From assembly GCF_013602415.1 (NCBI RefSeq), contig NZ_WPAG02000002.1:3847480-3911479 (forward strand): 64,000 nucleotides of DNA, read 5' to 3'. This document shows, piece after piece, positions 28,201-39,290 of the stretch (positions within the stretch are counted from its first letter, which is position 1; each line of letters begins with the position of its first letter). A program made the translations under genes and the position numbers. The DNA is from Rhodococcus sp. B50. Its GTDB lineage: Bacteria; Actinomycetota; Actinomycetes; Mycobacteriales; Mycobacteriaceae. The notes beneath the pieces were generated by a model, which worked only from the letters and a program-made list of their open reading frames with translations, made no database searches and was not told the DNA's origin.

Positions 28201-29028
28201 TCCGGTGGATCCGTACACCTATGGGATCTCGCGGATCCTGCGGCGCCGCAGTTCACCGGAACCGCCGAGAGCGTCGTCACCGGGGTCGTCGGAGTGGTCG
28301 ACTTCGCTGTCGACCGCCCCGTCGCAGCGGTGTCCGCGACGGAGGACACGAAGGTCGCCGTGGTCGACGCATCCGATCCGAGGGCTCCTCGCATCGTCGG
28401 CACCTTCGAGGCCGACGACTATCCGTCCATGTTGTCCTGGCATCCGACGGCCGACATCCTGGCAGTGGCGAGCGCCGGCGGTCTCGTCGAACTGTGGGAC
28501 CTGTCGGATCCCGCCGATCCGACGCGGATCTCCGAACTGTCCGGATTCGAAAGTCAAGCTCAGACGGTGGCTTTCGCTGGAGACGGCGCGATCCTGGCAG
28601 CGGCGAGCGCCGATCGCAGTGTGCGCCTGTGGGATGTCGCGGATCCCGCCGCTCCACGCGTGCTGGCGCGGATCACCGGACCGGCGGACGCGGTGTACTC
28701 GCTGCACTTCTCCCCCGACGGAGATCGCCTCGCGGCCGGGGTCGGCGACGGGTCGGCGTGGATCTGGGAGGTCACCCGACCGGACTCCCCCATCGCCCAT
28801 GCTGTGCTCACCGCCTACGGGAGCCGGCTCTACGACGCCACCTTCGCGCACGACGGTGCGGTGCTCGTCGGAGGCGGCCCGGACCGTTCGGTGCGGTTGT
28901 GGCAACTGGATCCGGAAGCCGTGGCGGCGACACTGTGTTCCACCGTCGGTACCCCGGTGACCGAGGACGAATGGGAACGGCATCTGCCCGGTGTGCCCTA
29001 CCGGCCACCGTGCGGTGATACGGCCTGA
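25204..29028 (+). CDS. HTH - STAND (nSTAND1) NTPase - TM - WD40 protein
   Basis: 1274 aa. An XRE-like HTH is at residues 19-62 (FGRALTALRTRAGLSIRDVV). The STAND entry motif YRGLSYFEEEDAEWFFGR precedes Walker A GPSGAGKSS (about 150-158) and Walker B VLVVDQFEELW (about 205-215). One transmembrane helix is near residue 525-548 (LTATVAVALVLVIVATAAGI), followed by a helical linker. From about residue 630 to the end there are 14 blade-ending motifs of the LW/RLWD type, enough for two seven-bladed propellers. STAND proteins act as ATP-driven switches in signalling or antiphage defence; the WD40 part is the likely sensor. The ligand and output are unknown. Confidence 0.85.
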   Translation: MTETTVEAGDPTSITSRAEFGRALTALRTRAGLSIRDVVEASGALHGTVAGWFSGQHLPTRASEPAFRAVLAACGVTDETEAEAWVAAARRARQARTRRRDTGPIPYRGLSYFEEEDAEWFFGRHDITEDVLRRIRDAVAGRGPRVLLVVGPSGAGKSSLLRAGVAAAVGSDETDLREWTPVVLTPASAGADKLGGALEVDRPTVLVVDQFEELWTTGYEDDRHEFIERLASLSDDIVVVLGLRADFYGLAAREPRLVPVLESGPVVVGPMSAAELEAVIVQPAAKAGATVPPELVKVLLTDLAPRASRTKDEPGTLPLLSHTLLRLWQRAERRTLTVADYTAVGGIPGAVQQTAEESYSELTPEQQRLTRRVFLRLVDVDVDDETQTRRRTPRGELAFGDIDAVDEIVERFADARLLTVDEDSVQLSHEVLLTAWDRLRGWIDADRAGLAVHRELTRAAQMWEDSGRDETSLLGGGRLVLHDEWSRADDNADALNDTEREFLARSVAHRDAAIEAERHRTRVLRRLVGTLTATVAVALVLVIVATAAGISARTERADAQRARDDAMSRQIATVSSQLSSTEPAVAAQFALAGYRIADTVEARSALLDASGVRAPVRSTGPAGPLMARSTPDASAVVSAASDGTVRLWEVGETGPSISPTAEFGAGDGAAELYALAVSPDGNSVAVGGQGGIWLWDIRDRSAPRRRAVLANSEHTAYSLEFSSDGEQLAAGTGSGAVLRWGMGGGEVKELLPLDHPAEGAVYPVFSPDNRLLLVVGRQMSMRVWDAQAQDPDTPPLFEAMPDDGTEHLLSVAFSPDGRTVAAGTTGRRVLRWNLTDPASPASLAAFEGFTSYVNTVAFASDGRRLAAGSSDNTVRIWSDGTTPDAAESITTLPGSNPVTSVVFTDDGRVLLTAALDGTVRWWPLPGPVLPANEAVYVTPVDAEGTLVLFGQGRSNALPLWDIGEPGAAVELPSLSPPVEDRLSGAAALSKTGSLAAAGTSGGSVHLWDLADPAAPQFTGTAESVVTGVVGVVDFAVDRPVAAVSATEDTKVAVVDASDPRAPRIVGTFEADDYPSMLSWHPTADILAVASAGGLVELWDLSDPADPTRISELSGFESQAQTVAFAGDGAILAAASADRSVRLWDVADPAAPRVLARITGPADAVYSLHFSPDGDRLAAGVGDGSAWIWEVTRPDSPIAHAVLTAYGSRLYDATFAHDGAVLVGGGPDRSVRLWQLDPEAVAATLCSTVGTPVTEDEWERHLPGVPYRPPCGDTA

Positions 29029-29154
29029 GTCGAGAGGGCGCCGGAAGATGTTTCGACCGAACCGGATTCATCCGATTGCACGATACGCGCAGGCCCCACC
29101 GTGTGAGAGCGTCCAGTCCGGAGGATGTAATGGCGTCGATCATCGGAGGAAACC

Positions 29155-29691
29155 ATGTCTCGTATTCGTAGGTCGGGTCTGCGCGCGGTTCTGACGGCCG
29201 CCACGGTGGCGACGGTCGCATTCGTTGCGCCCGTTGCCGCCTCGGCCGCTCCCACCGGCAGTGCCGGCAGCAACGACTTGCCCGGCAGCGTGGCCGAACT
29301 GCCCGGCAGCGTGGTGGATCTGGGCGGACGCGCAATCGATCTGGGCAGCGCGATCCTGGGCAACGGGTCGTCGCTGCCGACGACACAGAACTGCAACCAG
29401 TCCCGGCAGTCCGGAGGGGAAGGGATCACCAGTACCTACCACCAGCTGGGTCGCAGCGGTCCCACGTCCTTCCTGCTGGAATGGGAGACCTACGACGTCC
29501 CCGACCGAATCCAGGTGTTCTACGGTGGTTCCCAGATCTACGACACCGGTCGTATCGGTGACCTCATCAACGAAGGCACCGGATCGGCTGTGGTGAACGT
29601 GCCGGCGGGGAGTGCAAACTCGGTTCTCGTCCGAGTGACCGGTGAGCCCGGGACGGCCTGGGACTATCTGGTCAACTGCCCGGTCCTCTGA
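29155..29691 (+). CDS. Secreted protein, unknown
   Basis: 178 aa with a clear Sec signal peptide (MSRIRRSGLRAVLTAATVAT, cleavage likely after ASA). GGAGGAAACC lies immediately before the ATG. The mature part has a Gly/Ser/Leu-rich stretch (NDLPGSVAELPGSVVDLGG), then a probable β-sandwich (TSFLLEWETYDVPDRIQVFY, GSANSVLVRVTGEPGTAWDY) and two cysteines (CNQSRQ and NCPVL) that could form a disulfide. No family is recognised. It follows the STAND gene by 126 bases on the same strand. Confidence 0.7.
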   Translation: MSRIRRSGLRAVLTAATVATVAFVAPVAASAAPTGSAGSNDLPGSVAELPGSVVDLGGRAIDLGSAILGNGSSLPTTQNCNQSRQSGGEGITSTYHQLGRSGPTSFLLEWETYDVPDRIQVFYGGSQIYDTGRIGDLINEGTGSAVVNVPAGSANSVLVRVTGEPGTAWDYLVNCPVL

Positions 29692-29694
29692 CGC

Positions 29695-30105
29695 TCAGAT
29701 CCGTAGGGCGGTGAACGGCGCGACCGGGATGTTGCGCACGACGAACCACACCGCCGTCAGGACCAGCACGATGTGCGGGGCCCACCGGTATCGCGTCCAC
29801 CGCGGCATCGGTGTGCCCCGCATCCTGCTCCACGTCCACGCTCCGAAGACCACGCCCAGCACCCCCAGCGCGACCAGGCCCATGGCGTTGTAGTGCAGCG
29901 CGGCCGGCACGTCGAGATGGACGAGAGAGTAGACCATCCGCGACGAACCGCAACCGGGACACAGGATTCCGAACAGCGAATAGGTGGGGCAGGGTGGAAT
30001 GACCCCACCCGGCGTGGTCGGATCGGCCCACGCCACTGCTGCGCACACCGCGATCGCCCCCATGGCGACCGCCATGGGGGCTGCGACGGCGCGCCTCGTC
30101 CTCAT
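29695..30105 (-). CDS. DUF2752 membrane protein
   Basis: 136 aa. The DUF2752 signature CPTYSLFGILCPGCGSSRMV is present, followed by SLVHLDVPAALHYNAMGLVA and three further hydrophobic segments. The start overlaps the stop of the GNAT gene (ATGA), so it is the last gene of the GT87-GNAT-DUF2752 operon. The gene ends 3 bases from the end of the convergent secreted-protein gene. The function of the family is unknown. Confidence 0.85.
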   Translation of the reverse strand: MRTRRAVAAPMAVAMGAIAVCAAVAWADPTTPGGVIPPCPTYSLFGILCPGCGSSRMVYSLVHLDVPAALHYNAMGLVALGVLGVVFGAWTWSRMRGTPMPRWTRYRWAPHIVLVLTAVWFVVRNIPVAPFTALRI

Positions 30106-30689
30106 CGCCTCAGACGCTCCTCGAGCCGGACGCGCACTGCCGGCCACTCGTCGTCGGTGAGGGAGAACAACGCGGTGGTCCGCCAACTTCCGTCGCGGCG
30201 TCTGCGGTGCTTGCGGAGCAGGCCCTCCTCGGTGGCGCCGAGTCGGCGCAGGGCGTCGCGCGAAGGGGTGTTGTGCTCGTCGGCGTGCCAGGTCACGCGC
30301 ACGGATCCCAGATCGTCGAACGCGCGTTGCAGCAGAAGCAGTTTCGACTCGCTGTTGACGTGGGTCCGTTGAACACGCGTCGACAACCAGGTGTAGCCGA
30401 TCACCAGCGTGCGGTAGGCCGGCTCGAGCAGGTAGCAGGACGTCGAGCCGACGACCGTGCCCGTCGCCCTGTCGACGATCGCATAGGGGAGGCGTCCGGG
30501 ATCGTCCACGGCGTCGCGGACGAAGGCATGTGCGCTCTCGAGGTCGCGGATCTCGGTGGACGACCACCGGAAGATCGAGTCCGGATCGTCGGCGGCCTTC
30601 AGCAATCCGTCGGCGTGCGAGTCGCCGAGCGGCTCGAGCCGGATGCGTGCGCCCTCGAGGACGCGATGCTCTGTCCAACTGTCGTTCAT
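30102..30689 (-). CDS. GNAT family N-acetyltransferase (RimJ/RimL type)
   Basis: 195 aa from ATG at 30689. The family pattern is GARIRLEPLGDSHADGLLKA at the start, PYAIVDRATGTVVGSTSCYL, IGYTWLSTRVQRTHVNSESK and LGSVRVTWHADEHNTPSRDA, then LGATEEGLLRKHRRRRDGSW. This is the RimJ/RimL-like acetyltransferase subfamily. The gene overlaps the GT87 gene before it and DUF2752 after it, each by ATGA. The acetyl acceptor is unknown. Confidence 0.88.
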   Translation of the reverse strand: MNDSWTEHRVLEGARIRLEPLGDSHADGLLKAADDPDSIFRWSSTEIRDLESAHAFVRDAVDDPGRLPYAIVDRATGTVVGSTSCYLLEPAYRTLVIGYTWLSTRVQRTHVNSESKLLLLQRAFDDLGSVRVTWHADEHNTPSRDALRRLGATEEGLLRKHRRRRDGSWRTTALFSLTDDEWPAVRVRLEERLRR

Positions 30690-32029
30690 CGCGCTCTCCC
30701 GGTCGTCGTCGGACGGCGAGCGTAGCCGGTTCGTTCCGTCGGCTGCCACGGTGTTCTGCGTGGGACGCGCAGGAAGACGAAGAACAGCACGACCAGCAGA
30801 ACGGCGCGTCCCCACACCCCGATGTGGACGAGCACGAGCGGCAGGGTCATGTCCGCTTCGCCGGCGGTCGCGGCGAACCACCGGAAGATGCCGATGCCGA
30901 TGGCGAGGTCGGCGAGGAGATACGCGGCGACGAGACCCCACGGCACACGCAGCAGGACCAGCAGCGGCAACAGCCACAGGGTGTACTGCGGTGAGTGCAC
31001 CTTGTGGAAGAGCATGAACCCGCACAGCATCGCGGCACCGGTGCCGAGCCAGGGATAGACGCCGTCGCGGAGGTACCGGCGCCATCCGAGCCACAGCGCG
31101 AGCGCGAACGACAGTGCGATCAGCGTCGGCGACAGTTGGGCCACCAGGTCGTTGTATCGGGGGGTGTTCTCGTATCCCTGGTAGCCCCCCATCAGCGGCC
31201 GCAGCCCCCAGTACCAGATGGAGTTGCTGGTCCCGTCCGCTTCCCGGTTCTGCTGGAAGGCGAACGACGCGCGCCAGCCCTCGTAGCCGAGGAGGGCGAA
31301 GGGCAGGTTGATCGCGGCGACCGTGGCCGCCGCGGTGCCCGCGACGGCGAGGGCACCGGGGACGTCCCGCTTCCGGTCGGGATCCCGGCCGCCGGTGAGG
31401 ACGTAGGCGACGAGTGGCAGTACGAAGATGCCCGGATAGAGCTTGAGGCAGAAACCCACGGCCAGCAGCACCGCCGCGACCACGCCGCGCGTCTGCAGCG
31501 ACCAGCGTTCGACCGTCAGCACCGCGACGGCGGCGACGGTGACCGCCACGACCGGCAGGTCCCAGTTGAGGAAGGCGTAGAGCACGAGCGGCGGCGTGAG
31601 CGACCACGCGAGCGCCGCCCATCCCGCCATCCGGGCGAGCAACCACGCGGTGATCAGGCCGAACGGAGCGAGCAGGAGAGCCGACTGGAGGAGGAACTCC
31701 GCGTCGGTGTGGGCGCCGATCGCCCCGATCCACATGAGCACCCCGCTGAGCACGGGGTATTCGACGGTGCCCCCGGTCAGCGCTCCGGAGGAGGTGATTC
31801 CTCCGTCGACGAAGGGGAACAGATGGAGGTTGATGCCGCGGCCGATCCACAACTGCTGGATATCGGAATAGCAGACGTTCGCGTCCTTGATGTCCTCGAA
31901 CCGCAGCGTGCGGCCCTCGGCGTCGAAGGTGGGGCCGGCGCACCGGGTCTTGTTCAGGTAGCCGAACCACATCATCACCGCGCACGTCAGGACGGCGACG
32001 AGCGAGACGGTCCCGGAACTCGTGCGCAT
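30686..32029 (-). CDS. GT87 (DUF2029) family membrane glycosyltransferase, second copy
   Basis: 447 aa polytopic protein, paralogous to the GT87 gene at 22489: shared features are CYSDIQQLWIGRGINLHLFP, VEYPVLSGVLMWIGAIGAHT, LKLYPGIFVLPLVAYVLTGG and LFHKVHSPQYTLWLLPLLVL. It lacks the long N-terminal tail of the first copy. It heads the minus-strand operon and points away from rpsF. Two such paralogues around one accessory block suggest either ancient duplication or distinct acceptors in the cell envelope. Confidence 0.85.
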   Translation of the reverse strand: MRTSSGTVSLVAVLTCAVMMWFGYLNKTRCAGPTFDAEGRTLRFEDIKDANVCYSDIQQLWIGRGINLHLFPFVDGGITSSGALTGGTVEYPVLSGVLMWIGAIGAHTDAEFLLQSALLLAPFGLITAWLLARMAGWAALAWSLTPPLVLYAFLNWDLPVVAVTVAAVAVLTVERWSLQTRGVVAAVLLAVGFCLKLYPGIFVLPLVAYVLTGGRDPDRKRDVPGALAVAGTAAATVAAINLPFALLGYEGWRASFAFQQNREADGTSNSIWYWGLRPLMGGYQGYENTPRYNDLVAQLSPTLIALSFALALWLGWRRYLRDGVYPWLGTGAAMLCGFMLFHKVHSPQYTLWLLPLLVLLRVPWGLVAAYLLADLAIGIGIFRWFAATAGEADMTLPLVLVHIGVWGRAVLLVVLFFVFLRVPRRTPWQPTERTGYARRPTTTGRAR

Positions 32030-32100
32030 GCCCTCACCCTAGGGCAAATCCCCTGCCTGCGAATGCCGGCGATTTCGCTGGTCGCCGGGCCGTCGTGTAC

Positions 32101-32183
32101 CCTTCATGGGTTGCTGACGCAACGACCCTCCTGTCACGGAACGTCCGTGACCGTTCACAGTCCATAGGAGGTGATGAGGTCTT
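32101..32183 (+). promoter_or_regulatory. rpsF leader with hairpin, candidate S6:S18 control element
   Basis: The leader carries a perfect hairpin TCACGGA-ACG-TCCGTGA (32134-32150) about 33 bases before the rpsF start, then the ribosome site AGGAGGTGATGAGG. In many bacteria an mRNA structure before rpsF binds the S6:S18 complex and feeds back on the operon. The position fits; the bulged CCG feature of that motif has not been confirmed. Confidence 0.45.
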
Positions 32184-32471
32184 ATGCGTCATTACGAATT
32201 GATGATCATCCTGGACCCCAGCCTGGACGAGCGCACCGTCGCTCCCTCGCTGGAGACGTTCCTCAACGTCATTCGCCAGGAAGGCGGCAAGGTCGACAAG
32301 GTCGACGTGTGGGGTAAGCGCCGTCTCGCCTACGAGATCGCCAAGAACAGCGAAGGCATCTACGCGGTGGTCGACATCAGCGCGACGCCTGCTGCCGTTG
32401 CAGAGCTGGATCGCCAGCTCGGCCTGAACGAGTCGGTGCTCCGCACCAAGGTTCTGCGCCACGGCAAGTGA
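32184..32471 (+). CDS. rpsF: 30S ribosomal protein S6
   Basis: 95 aa, the usual length. [40 protein letters not shown] and [20 protein letters not shown] are canonical S6 blocks. It binds 16S rRNA with S18 in the small-subunit platform. First gene of the rpsF-ssb-rpsR-rplI operon. Confidence 0.98.
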   Translation: MRHYELMIILDPSLDERTVAPSLETFLNVIRQEGGKVDKVDVWGKRRLAYEIAKNSEGIYAVVDISATPAAVAELDRQLGLNESVLRTKVLRHGK

Positions 32472-32535
32472 GCCTGTCGGCGCCGGGCCGTAGGCTCTGG
32501 CGCATCAGGACTCCCCACACTGCAGGAGGAACCAC

Positions 32536-33054
32536 ATGGCAGGCGACACCGTCATCACCGTGGTCGGCAATCTGACCGCCGATCCCGAACTGCGTTTCAC
32601 CCCCGCGGGTGCTGCGGTTGCGAACTTCACCGTCGCATCCACGCCCCGCGTGTTCGACCGTCAGTCCAATGAATGGAAGGACGGCGAGGCTCTGTTCCTG
32701 CGCTGCAACATCTGGCGTGAGGCAGCGGAGAACGTGGCCGAGAGCTTGACCCGCGGCTCGCGTGTGATCGTGCAGGGCCGGCTCAAGCAGCGCAGCTACG
32801 AGACGCGTGAAGGCGAGAAGCGCACTGTCGTGGAGCTCGAGGTCGATGAGATCGGCCCCTCGCTCCGTTACGCCACGGCCAAGGTCACCAAGGCCGGTCG
32901 CGGTGGCGGCGGCGGAGGCTTCGGTGGTTCCTCCGGTGGATCGGGCGGTGGCCGTCCCGCTCAGAACGCGAACGTCGGCGGAGACGACCCGTGGGGCGAT
33001 GCCCCGCAGTCGGGTTCCTTCGGCGGTTCCGGGGACGACGAGCCTCCGTTCTGA
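32536..33054 (+). CDS. ssb: Single-stranded DNA-binding protein
   Basis: 172 aa. OB-fold at the N-terminus ([60 protein letters not shown]). A Gly-rich linker follows, and the acidic tip DDEPPF that recruits partner proteins is intact. CAGGAGGAACCAC precedes the ATG. It coats single-stranded DNA during replication and repair and is co-transcribed with ribosomal protein genes, as is normal. Confidence 0.97.
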   Translation: MAGDTVITVVGNLTADPELRFTPAGAAVANFTVASTPRVFDRQSNEWKDGEALFLRCNIWREAAENVAESLTRGSRVIVQGRLKQRSYETREGEKRTVVELEVDEIGPSLRYATAKVTKAGRGGGGGGFGGSSGGSGGGRPAQNANVGGDDPWGDAPQSGSFGGSGDDEPPF

Positions 33055-33095
33055 TCCGACCTCGATCGGAACATCCAAAATTACGGAGAACGACC

Positions 33096-33338
33096 ATGCC
33101 TAAGTCGCCCGCGCGCGAGAAGGTTTTGAAGAAGAAGGTCTGCACCTTCTGCAAGGAAAAGAACGTGCAGATCGACTACAAGGACACGACGCTGCTGCGC
33201 AAGTACGTCAGCGATCGCGGCAAGATCCGCGCTCGCCGCGTCACCGGCAACTGCGTGCAGCACCAGCGCGACGTCGCTGTTGCTGTGAAGAACTCTCGTG
33301 AGGTGGCTCTGCTCCCTTACGTCTCGACGACTCGCTGA
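33096..33338 (+). CDS. rpsR: 30S ribosomal protein S18, zinc-ribbon (C+) type
   Basis: 80 aa. The canonical S18 sequence [20 protein letters not shown] is followed by [20 protein letters not shown]. The N-terminal CTFC motif with a later Cys/His marks a zinc-binding version. Actinobacteria often carry a second, zinc-free S18 elsewhere that is induced by zinc starvation; this copy in the main operon is the zinc form. Confidence 0.97.
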   Translation: MPKSPAREKVLKKKVCTFCKEKNVQIDYKDTTLLRKYVSDRGKIRARRVTGNCVQHQRDVAVAVKNSREVALLPYVSTTR

Positions 33339-33355
33339 GGAAAGGGAGGGACACG

Positions 33356-33811
33356 ATGAAGCTCATCCTTACTGCTGATGTGGACAACCTCGGTGCGCCT
33401 GGCGACACCGTTGAGGTCAAGGACGGCTACGGCCGCAACTACCTGCTGCCCCGCGGCCTGGCGATCGTTGCCACCCGCGGTGCCCAGAAGCAGGTCGAGG
33501 GCATCCGCCGTGCTCAGGAGGCTCGCGCCGTGCGTGGCCTCGAGCACGCCCAGGAGCTCAAGACCGCGATCGAGGGTCTCGAGAACGTCTCGCTGAGCGT
33601 CAAGACCTCGAGCGATTCGGGCAAGCTGTTCGGCTCGGTCACCGCTGCCGATGTCGCCGGTGCTCTCAAGGCTGCCGGTGGCCCGGTTGTCGACAAGCGC
33701 ATCGTCGAGCTGCCCAAGGCTCACATCAAGGCGACCGGTAAGCACCAGATCGTCGTGAAGCTGCACCCGGACGTCACCGCGAAGTTCACTCTGAACGTCG
33801 TGGCTGCCTGA
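33356..33811 (+). CDS. rplI: 50S ribosomal protein L9
   Basis: 151 aa. N-domain [20 protein letters not shown] with [20 protein letters not shown] is the L9 signature; the long connecting helix and C-domain ([20 protein letters not shown]) follow. GGAAAGGGAGGGAC precedes the ATG. Last gene before the terminator at 33823. Confidence 0.98.
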   Translation: MKLILTADVDNLGAPGDTVEVKDGYGRNYLLPRGLAIVATRGAQKQVEGIRRAQEARAVRGLEHAQELKTAIEGLENVSLSVKTSSDSGKLFGSVTAADVAGALKAAGGPVVDKRIVELPKAHIKATGKHQIVVKLHPDVTAKFTLNVVAA

Positions 33812-33822
33812 TTCCGGCCCCC

Positions 33823-33857
33823 GAGGAGCCCCGCGCCTGCTTGGCGTGGGGCTCCTC
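33823..33857 (+). terminator. Terminator after rplI
   Basis: Arms GAGGAGCCCCGCGCC (33823-33837) and GGCGTGGGGCTCCTC (33843-33857) pair over 15 bases with one G-U pair and a 5-base loop. It starts 11 bases after the rplI stop and ends the ribosomal operon. Confidence 0.8.
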
Positions 33858-34022
33858 GTCGTCTGTGCACAGCCTGGGGATAAACCGGAGGGGAAACCAC
33901 ACCGTTGTGAGTCCTCGGAATGTCGTTCGGGGAACGAATGGATGAACACGCCCGGCCCTGCGACACGCCGAAATTCTTTTCCTCCACAGGTGTGAGCAGC
34001 CATTTTTCTTCTCCTACCTGCG

Positions 34023-34043
34023 GAGATGTGAGATGTGAGATGT
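34023..34043 (+). repeat. Three tandem copies of GAGATGT
   Basis: Exact 7-base units at 34023-34029, 34030-34036 and 34037-34043, directly before the DnaA-box-like cluster upstream of dnaB. Confidence 0.8.
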
Positions 34044-34044
34044 G

Positions 34045-34137
34045 TTGTCCCCAGGTTGTACACATCCGGTGCACAAGCCCGTCCTCCTCTTTCCACAATT
34101 CATCCCCAACTGTGTGCACAACCCGAGTTGTGGACGA
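34045..34137. promoter_or_regulatory. Cluster of near-consensus DnaA boxes upstream of dnaB
   Basis: Against the actinobacterial DnaA box TTGTCCACA there are four sites with one mismatch in 93 bases: TTGTCCCCA (34045-34053), TTGTACACA (34056-34064), TTGTGCACA on the minus strand (34113-34121) and TCGTCCACA on the minus strand (34129-34137). They may let DnaA regulate dnaB. None is a perfect match, so binding is uncertain. Confidence 0.4.
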
Positions 34138-34302
34138 TCATCCAGATCCCTAACGTCGGGCGCACGACTCCACACACAGGATGTCGGTAGGGGCGAGTAG
34201 AACCGGACGCGAGGCCCGGGTACCGACACCGGGAGTGCGTGCAGGTATCCGCCGGTGCGCAGCGCACCGAATGGGGACATGTGGAGGAAGGCAGGCACTG
34301 CA

Positions 34303-37503
<3,201 letters not shown>

Positions 37504-37546
37504 AAGCTTCGACTCGTACGTTCGGAACGGCGAGGAAGGGTAGACG

Positions 37547-38152
37547 ATGACGTTCATCAAGATGTGCGGACTGCAGGACGAGGCCACGGTCGATCTCGCC
37601 GTCGAACTGGGCGTCGACGCGGTCGGTTTCGTCCTCGCCGAGAGTCCTCGCCGTGTCTCCCCCGACCGGGCCACGATGCTCCGCGCCCGCGTGCCGGCCG
37701 GCACACTCGCCGTCGGCGTCTACGTGAAGATGTCGCTCGACGAGATCGTCGCCACCGCGGAAGCAGCTGGTCTCGATCACGTTCAGGTGCACGACCTGCG
37801 GTCGACCGACGACGTGCGCGTGCTGCACGACGCCGGGTTGACGGTGATCCGCGCCGTGAACACCGGGGGAGCCGAAGCTCTGTCCGAGGATTTCGGGGCC
37901 GACCTGCTGCTCGTCGACGGGGCGGTCGCGGGTGCCGGGAAGACGTGGGACTGGCAGGATCGCAGTGCTCTGCCGTCCGGCCGGTGGATTCTTGCGGGCG
38001 GGTTGAATCCGGACAATGTGGAGACGGCGATCACCACGTCCGGTGCGTGGGGTGTCGACGTGTCCAGCGGTATCGAGGTCGAGCGCGGCGTCAAGGATCA
38101 CGGTCTCATGAGGGCGTTCGCGCAAGCGGTTCGTAAGAACGCCCGGCAGTGA
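37547..38152 (+). CDS. trpF: Phosphoribosylanthranilate isomerase
   Basis: 201 aa TIM barrel. Cys7 in FIKMCG and Asp124 in LLLVDGAVAGAGKTWDW are the usual catalytic base and acid. GFVLAESPRRVSPDRA, ILAGGLNPDNVETAI and WGVDVSSGIEVERGVKDH complete the family pattern. It isomerises N-(5-phosphoribosyl)anthranilate in tryptophan synthesis. GGAAGGG precedes the ATG, 43 bases after dnaB. No other trp gene is nearby. Many actinobacteria lack trpF and use the dual enzyme PriA, so a complete separate copy is unusual. Confidence 0.88.
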   Translation: MTFIKMCGLQDEATVDLAVELGVDAVGFVLAESPRRVSPDRATMLRARVPAGTLAVGVYVKMSLDEIVATAEAAGLDHVQVHDLRSTDDVRVLHDAGLTVIRAVNTGGAEALSEDFGADLLLVDGAVAGAGKTWDWQDRSALPSGRWILAGGLNPDNVETAITTSGAWGVDVSSGIEVERGVKDHGLMRAFAQAVRKNARQ

Positions 38153-38176
38153 CCTCTCCGGGGTGATCCGGCGCCG

Positions 38177-39127
38177 TCAGTGCGCTGCGTGGGCCTTCTT
38201 CCGTCGCGGGACCAGGTGCATGATCAGGACGACGATCGCACCGACGGCAAGTCCCACCAGAGCCGAGGCCACTGTCCCCGCGGTCCACGACAGAACGCCG
38301 CCGAACCCTCCGTGCACCAGTTCGCCGGCCCAATGTTCGAGGTCGTGGAGGCGGTCGGCGGGCCAGTGGAATCCGGCCTCGCCGACGTTGACGAGCAGGA
38401 TGTGGCCACCCACCCACAGCATGGCGGCGATCCCGACCACGGTGAGAACCGTCATCAACTTGGGCATCGCTGCTACGAGACCACGGCCGACACGCTGAGC
38501 GAACGTCGACTGCCGTTGCGCGAGAGCCAGACCGACGTCGTCCATCTTCACGATCAGGGCGACCACGCCGTACACCAGGACGGTGATGAGGACGGCGACG
38601 ACGATGAGAACGAGGAGGCGGGTGACGAACGGCTCGCTCTCCACCGATGACAACGAGATCACCATGATCTCGGCCGACAGGATCAAGTCGGTACGGATCG
38701 CGCCGCTGACCATCGCCTTCTCGAACTCGGGGCCCTTCTGCGCCGCGGTGGCCTCTTCCTCGTGGTGGCCTCCGCTGAGCGCTTCGTAGACCTTCTCGGC
38801 GCCCTCGTAGCAGAGGAAGAGACCACCGGCGATGAGCAGATAGGGCAGGGCCTGGGGGAGGAACTGACTCAGGAGCATCGCCACGGGCAGGATGATCAGG
38901 AGCTTGTTCCGGATCGACCCGATCGCGATCCTCCGGATGATCGGCAGTTCGCGATCGGGGGAGAAACCGTGCACGTAGCGCGGCGTGACGGCGGTGTCGT
39001 CGACGACCACACCCGCTGCCTTGACGCTGGCCTTGCCGGCCGCTGCGCCGATGTCGTCTATCGATGCCGCAGCTGCCTTCGCCAGCACTGCAACATCGTC
39101 CAACAGGGCGACAAGACCACCAGCCAC
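38177..39127 (-). CDS. DUF808 family inner-membrane protein (YedI-like)
   Basis: 316 aa from GTG at 39127, which has GGGAGG upstream and gives the family N-terminus VAGGLVALLDDVAVLAKAAA. Typical DUF808 blocks follow: KAAGVVVDDTAVTPRYVHGF, RELPIIRRIAIGSIRNKLLI, CYEGAEKVYEAL and TDLILSAEIMVISLSSVE. At least six hydrophobic segments are visible. The C-tail is basic (RRKKAHAAH). It is convergent with trpF. Its function is not established. Confidence 0.85.
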   Translation of the reverse strand: MAGGLVALLDDVAVLAKAAAASIDDIGAAAGKASVKAAGVVVDDTAVTPRYVHGFSPDRELPIIRRIAIGSIRNKLLIILPVAMLLSQFLPQALPYLLIAGGLFLCYEGAEKVYEALSGGHHEEEATAAQKGPEFEKAMVSGAIRTDLILSAEIMVISLSSVESEPFVTRLLVLIVVAVLITVLVYGVVALIVKMDDVGLALAQRQSTFAQRVGRGLVAAMPKLMTVLTVVGIAAMLWVGGHILLVNVGEAGFHWPADRLHDLEHWAGELVHGGFGGVLSWTAGTVASALVGLAVGAIVVLIMHLVPRRKKAHAAH

Positions 39128-39290
39128 GGGAACCTCCCATAGTTCGGCTGCGCCGAGCCGATCGACCGACGCGCGTGTGCGAGCAGCCTCGAACGTTACC
39201 GGGCCTGCGATGACGCGCAACGCGGTGATCGGTCCGTGTCGGCGAGGCGACTTCCTCTCCTTCGTCCGCGCCGAGTGAACGGTTCGACGC

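Larger units (their letters stand above)
33858..34302. other. Long rplI-dnaB intergenic region
   Basis: About 445 bases without a gene. It holds an A/T-richer patch (around 33965-34020), a 7-base tandem repeat, a cluster of DnaA-box-like sequences and the dnaB promoter and leader. No conserved small protein was found. Possible starts for dnaB at 34255 and 34279 lie at its end. Confidence 0.6.

Noticed and set aside
33858..34302. Chromosomal origin
   Set aside because: DnaA-like boxes are imperfect and few, and dnaA, dnaN and an AT-rich unwinding region are absent.
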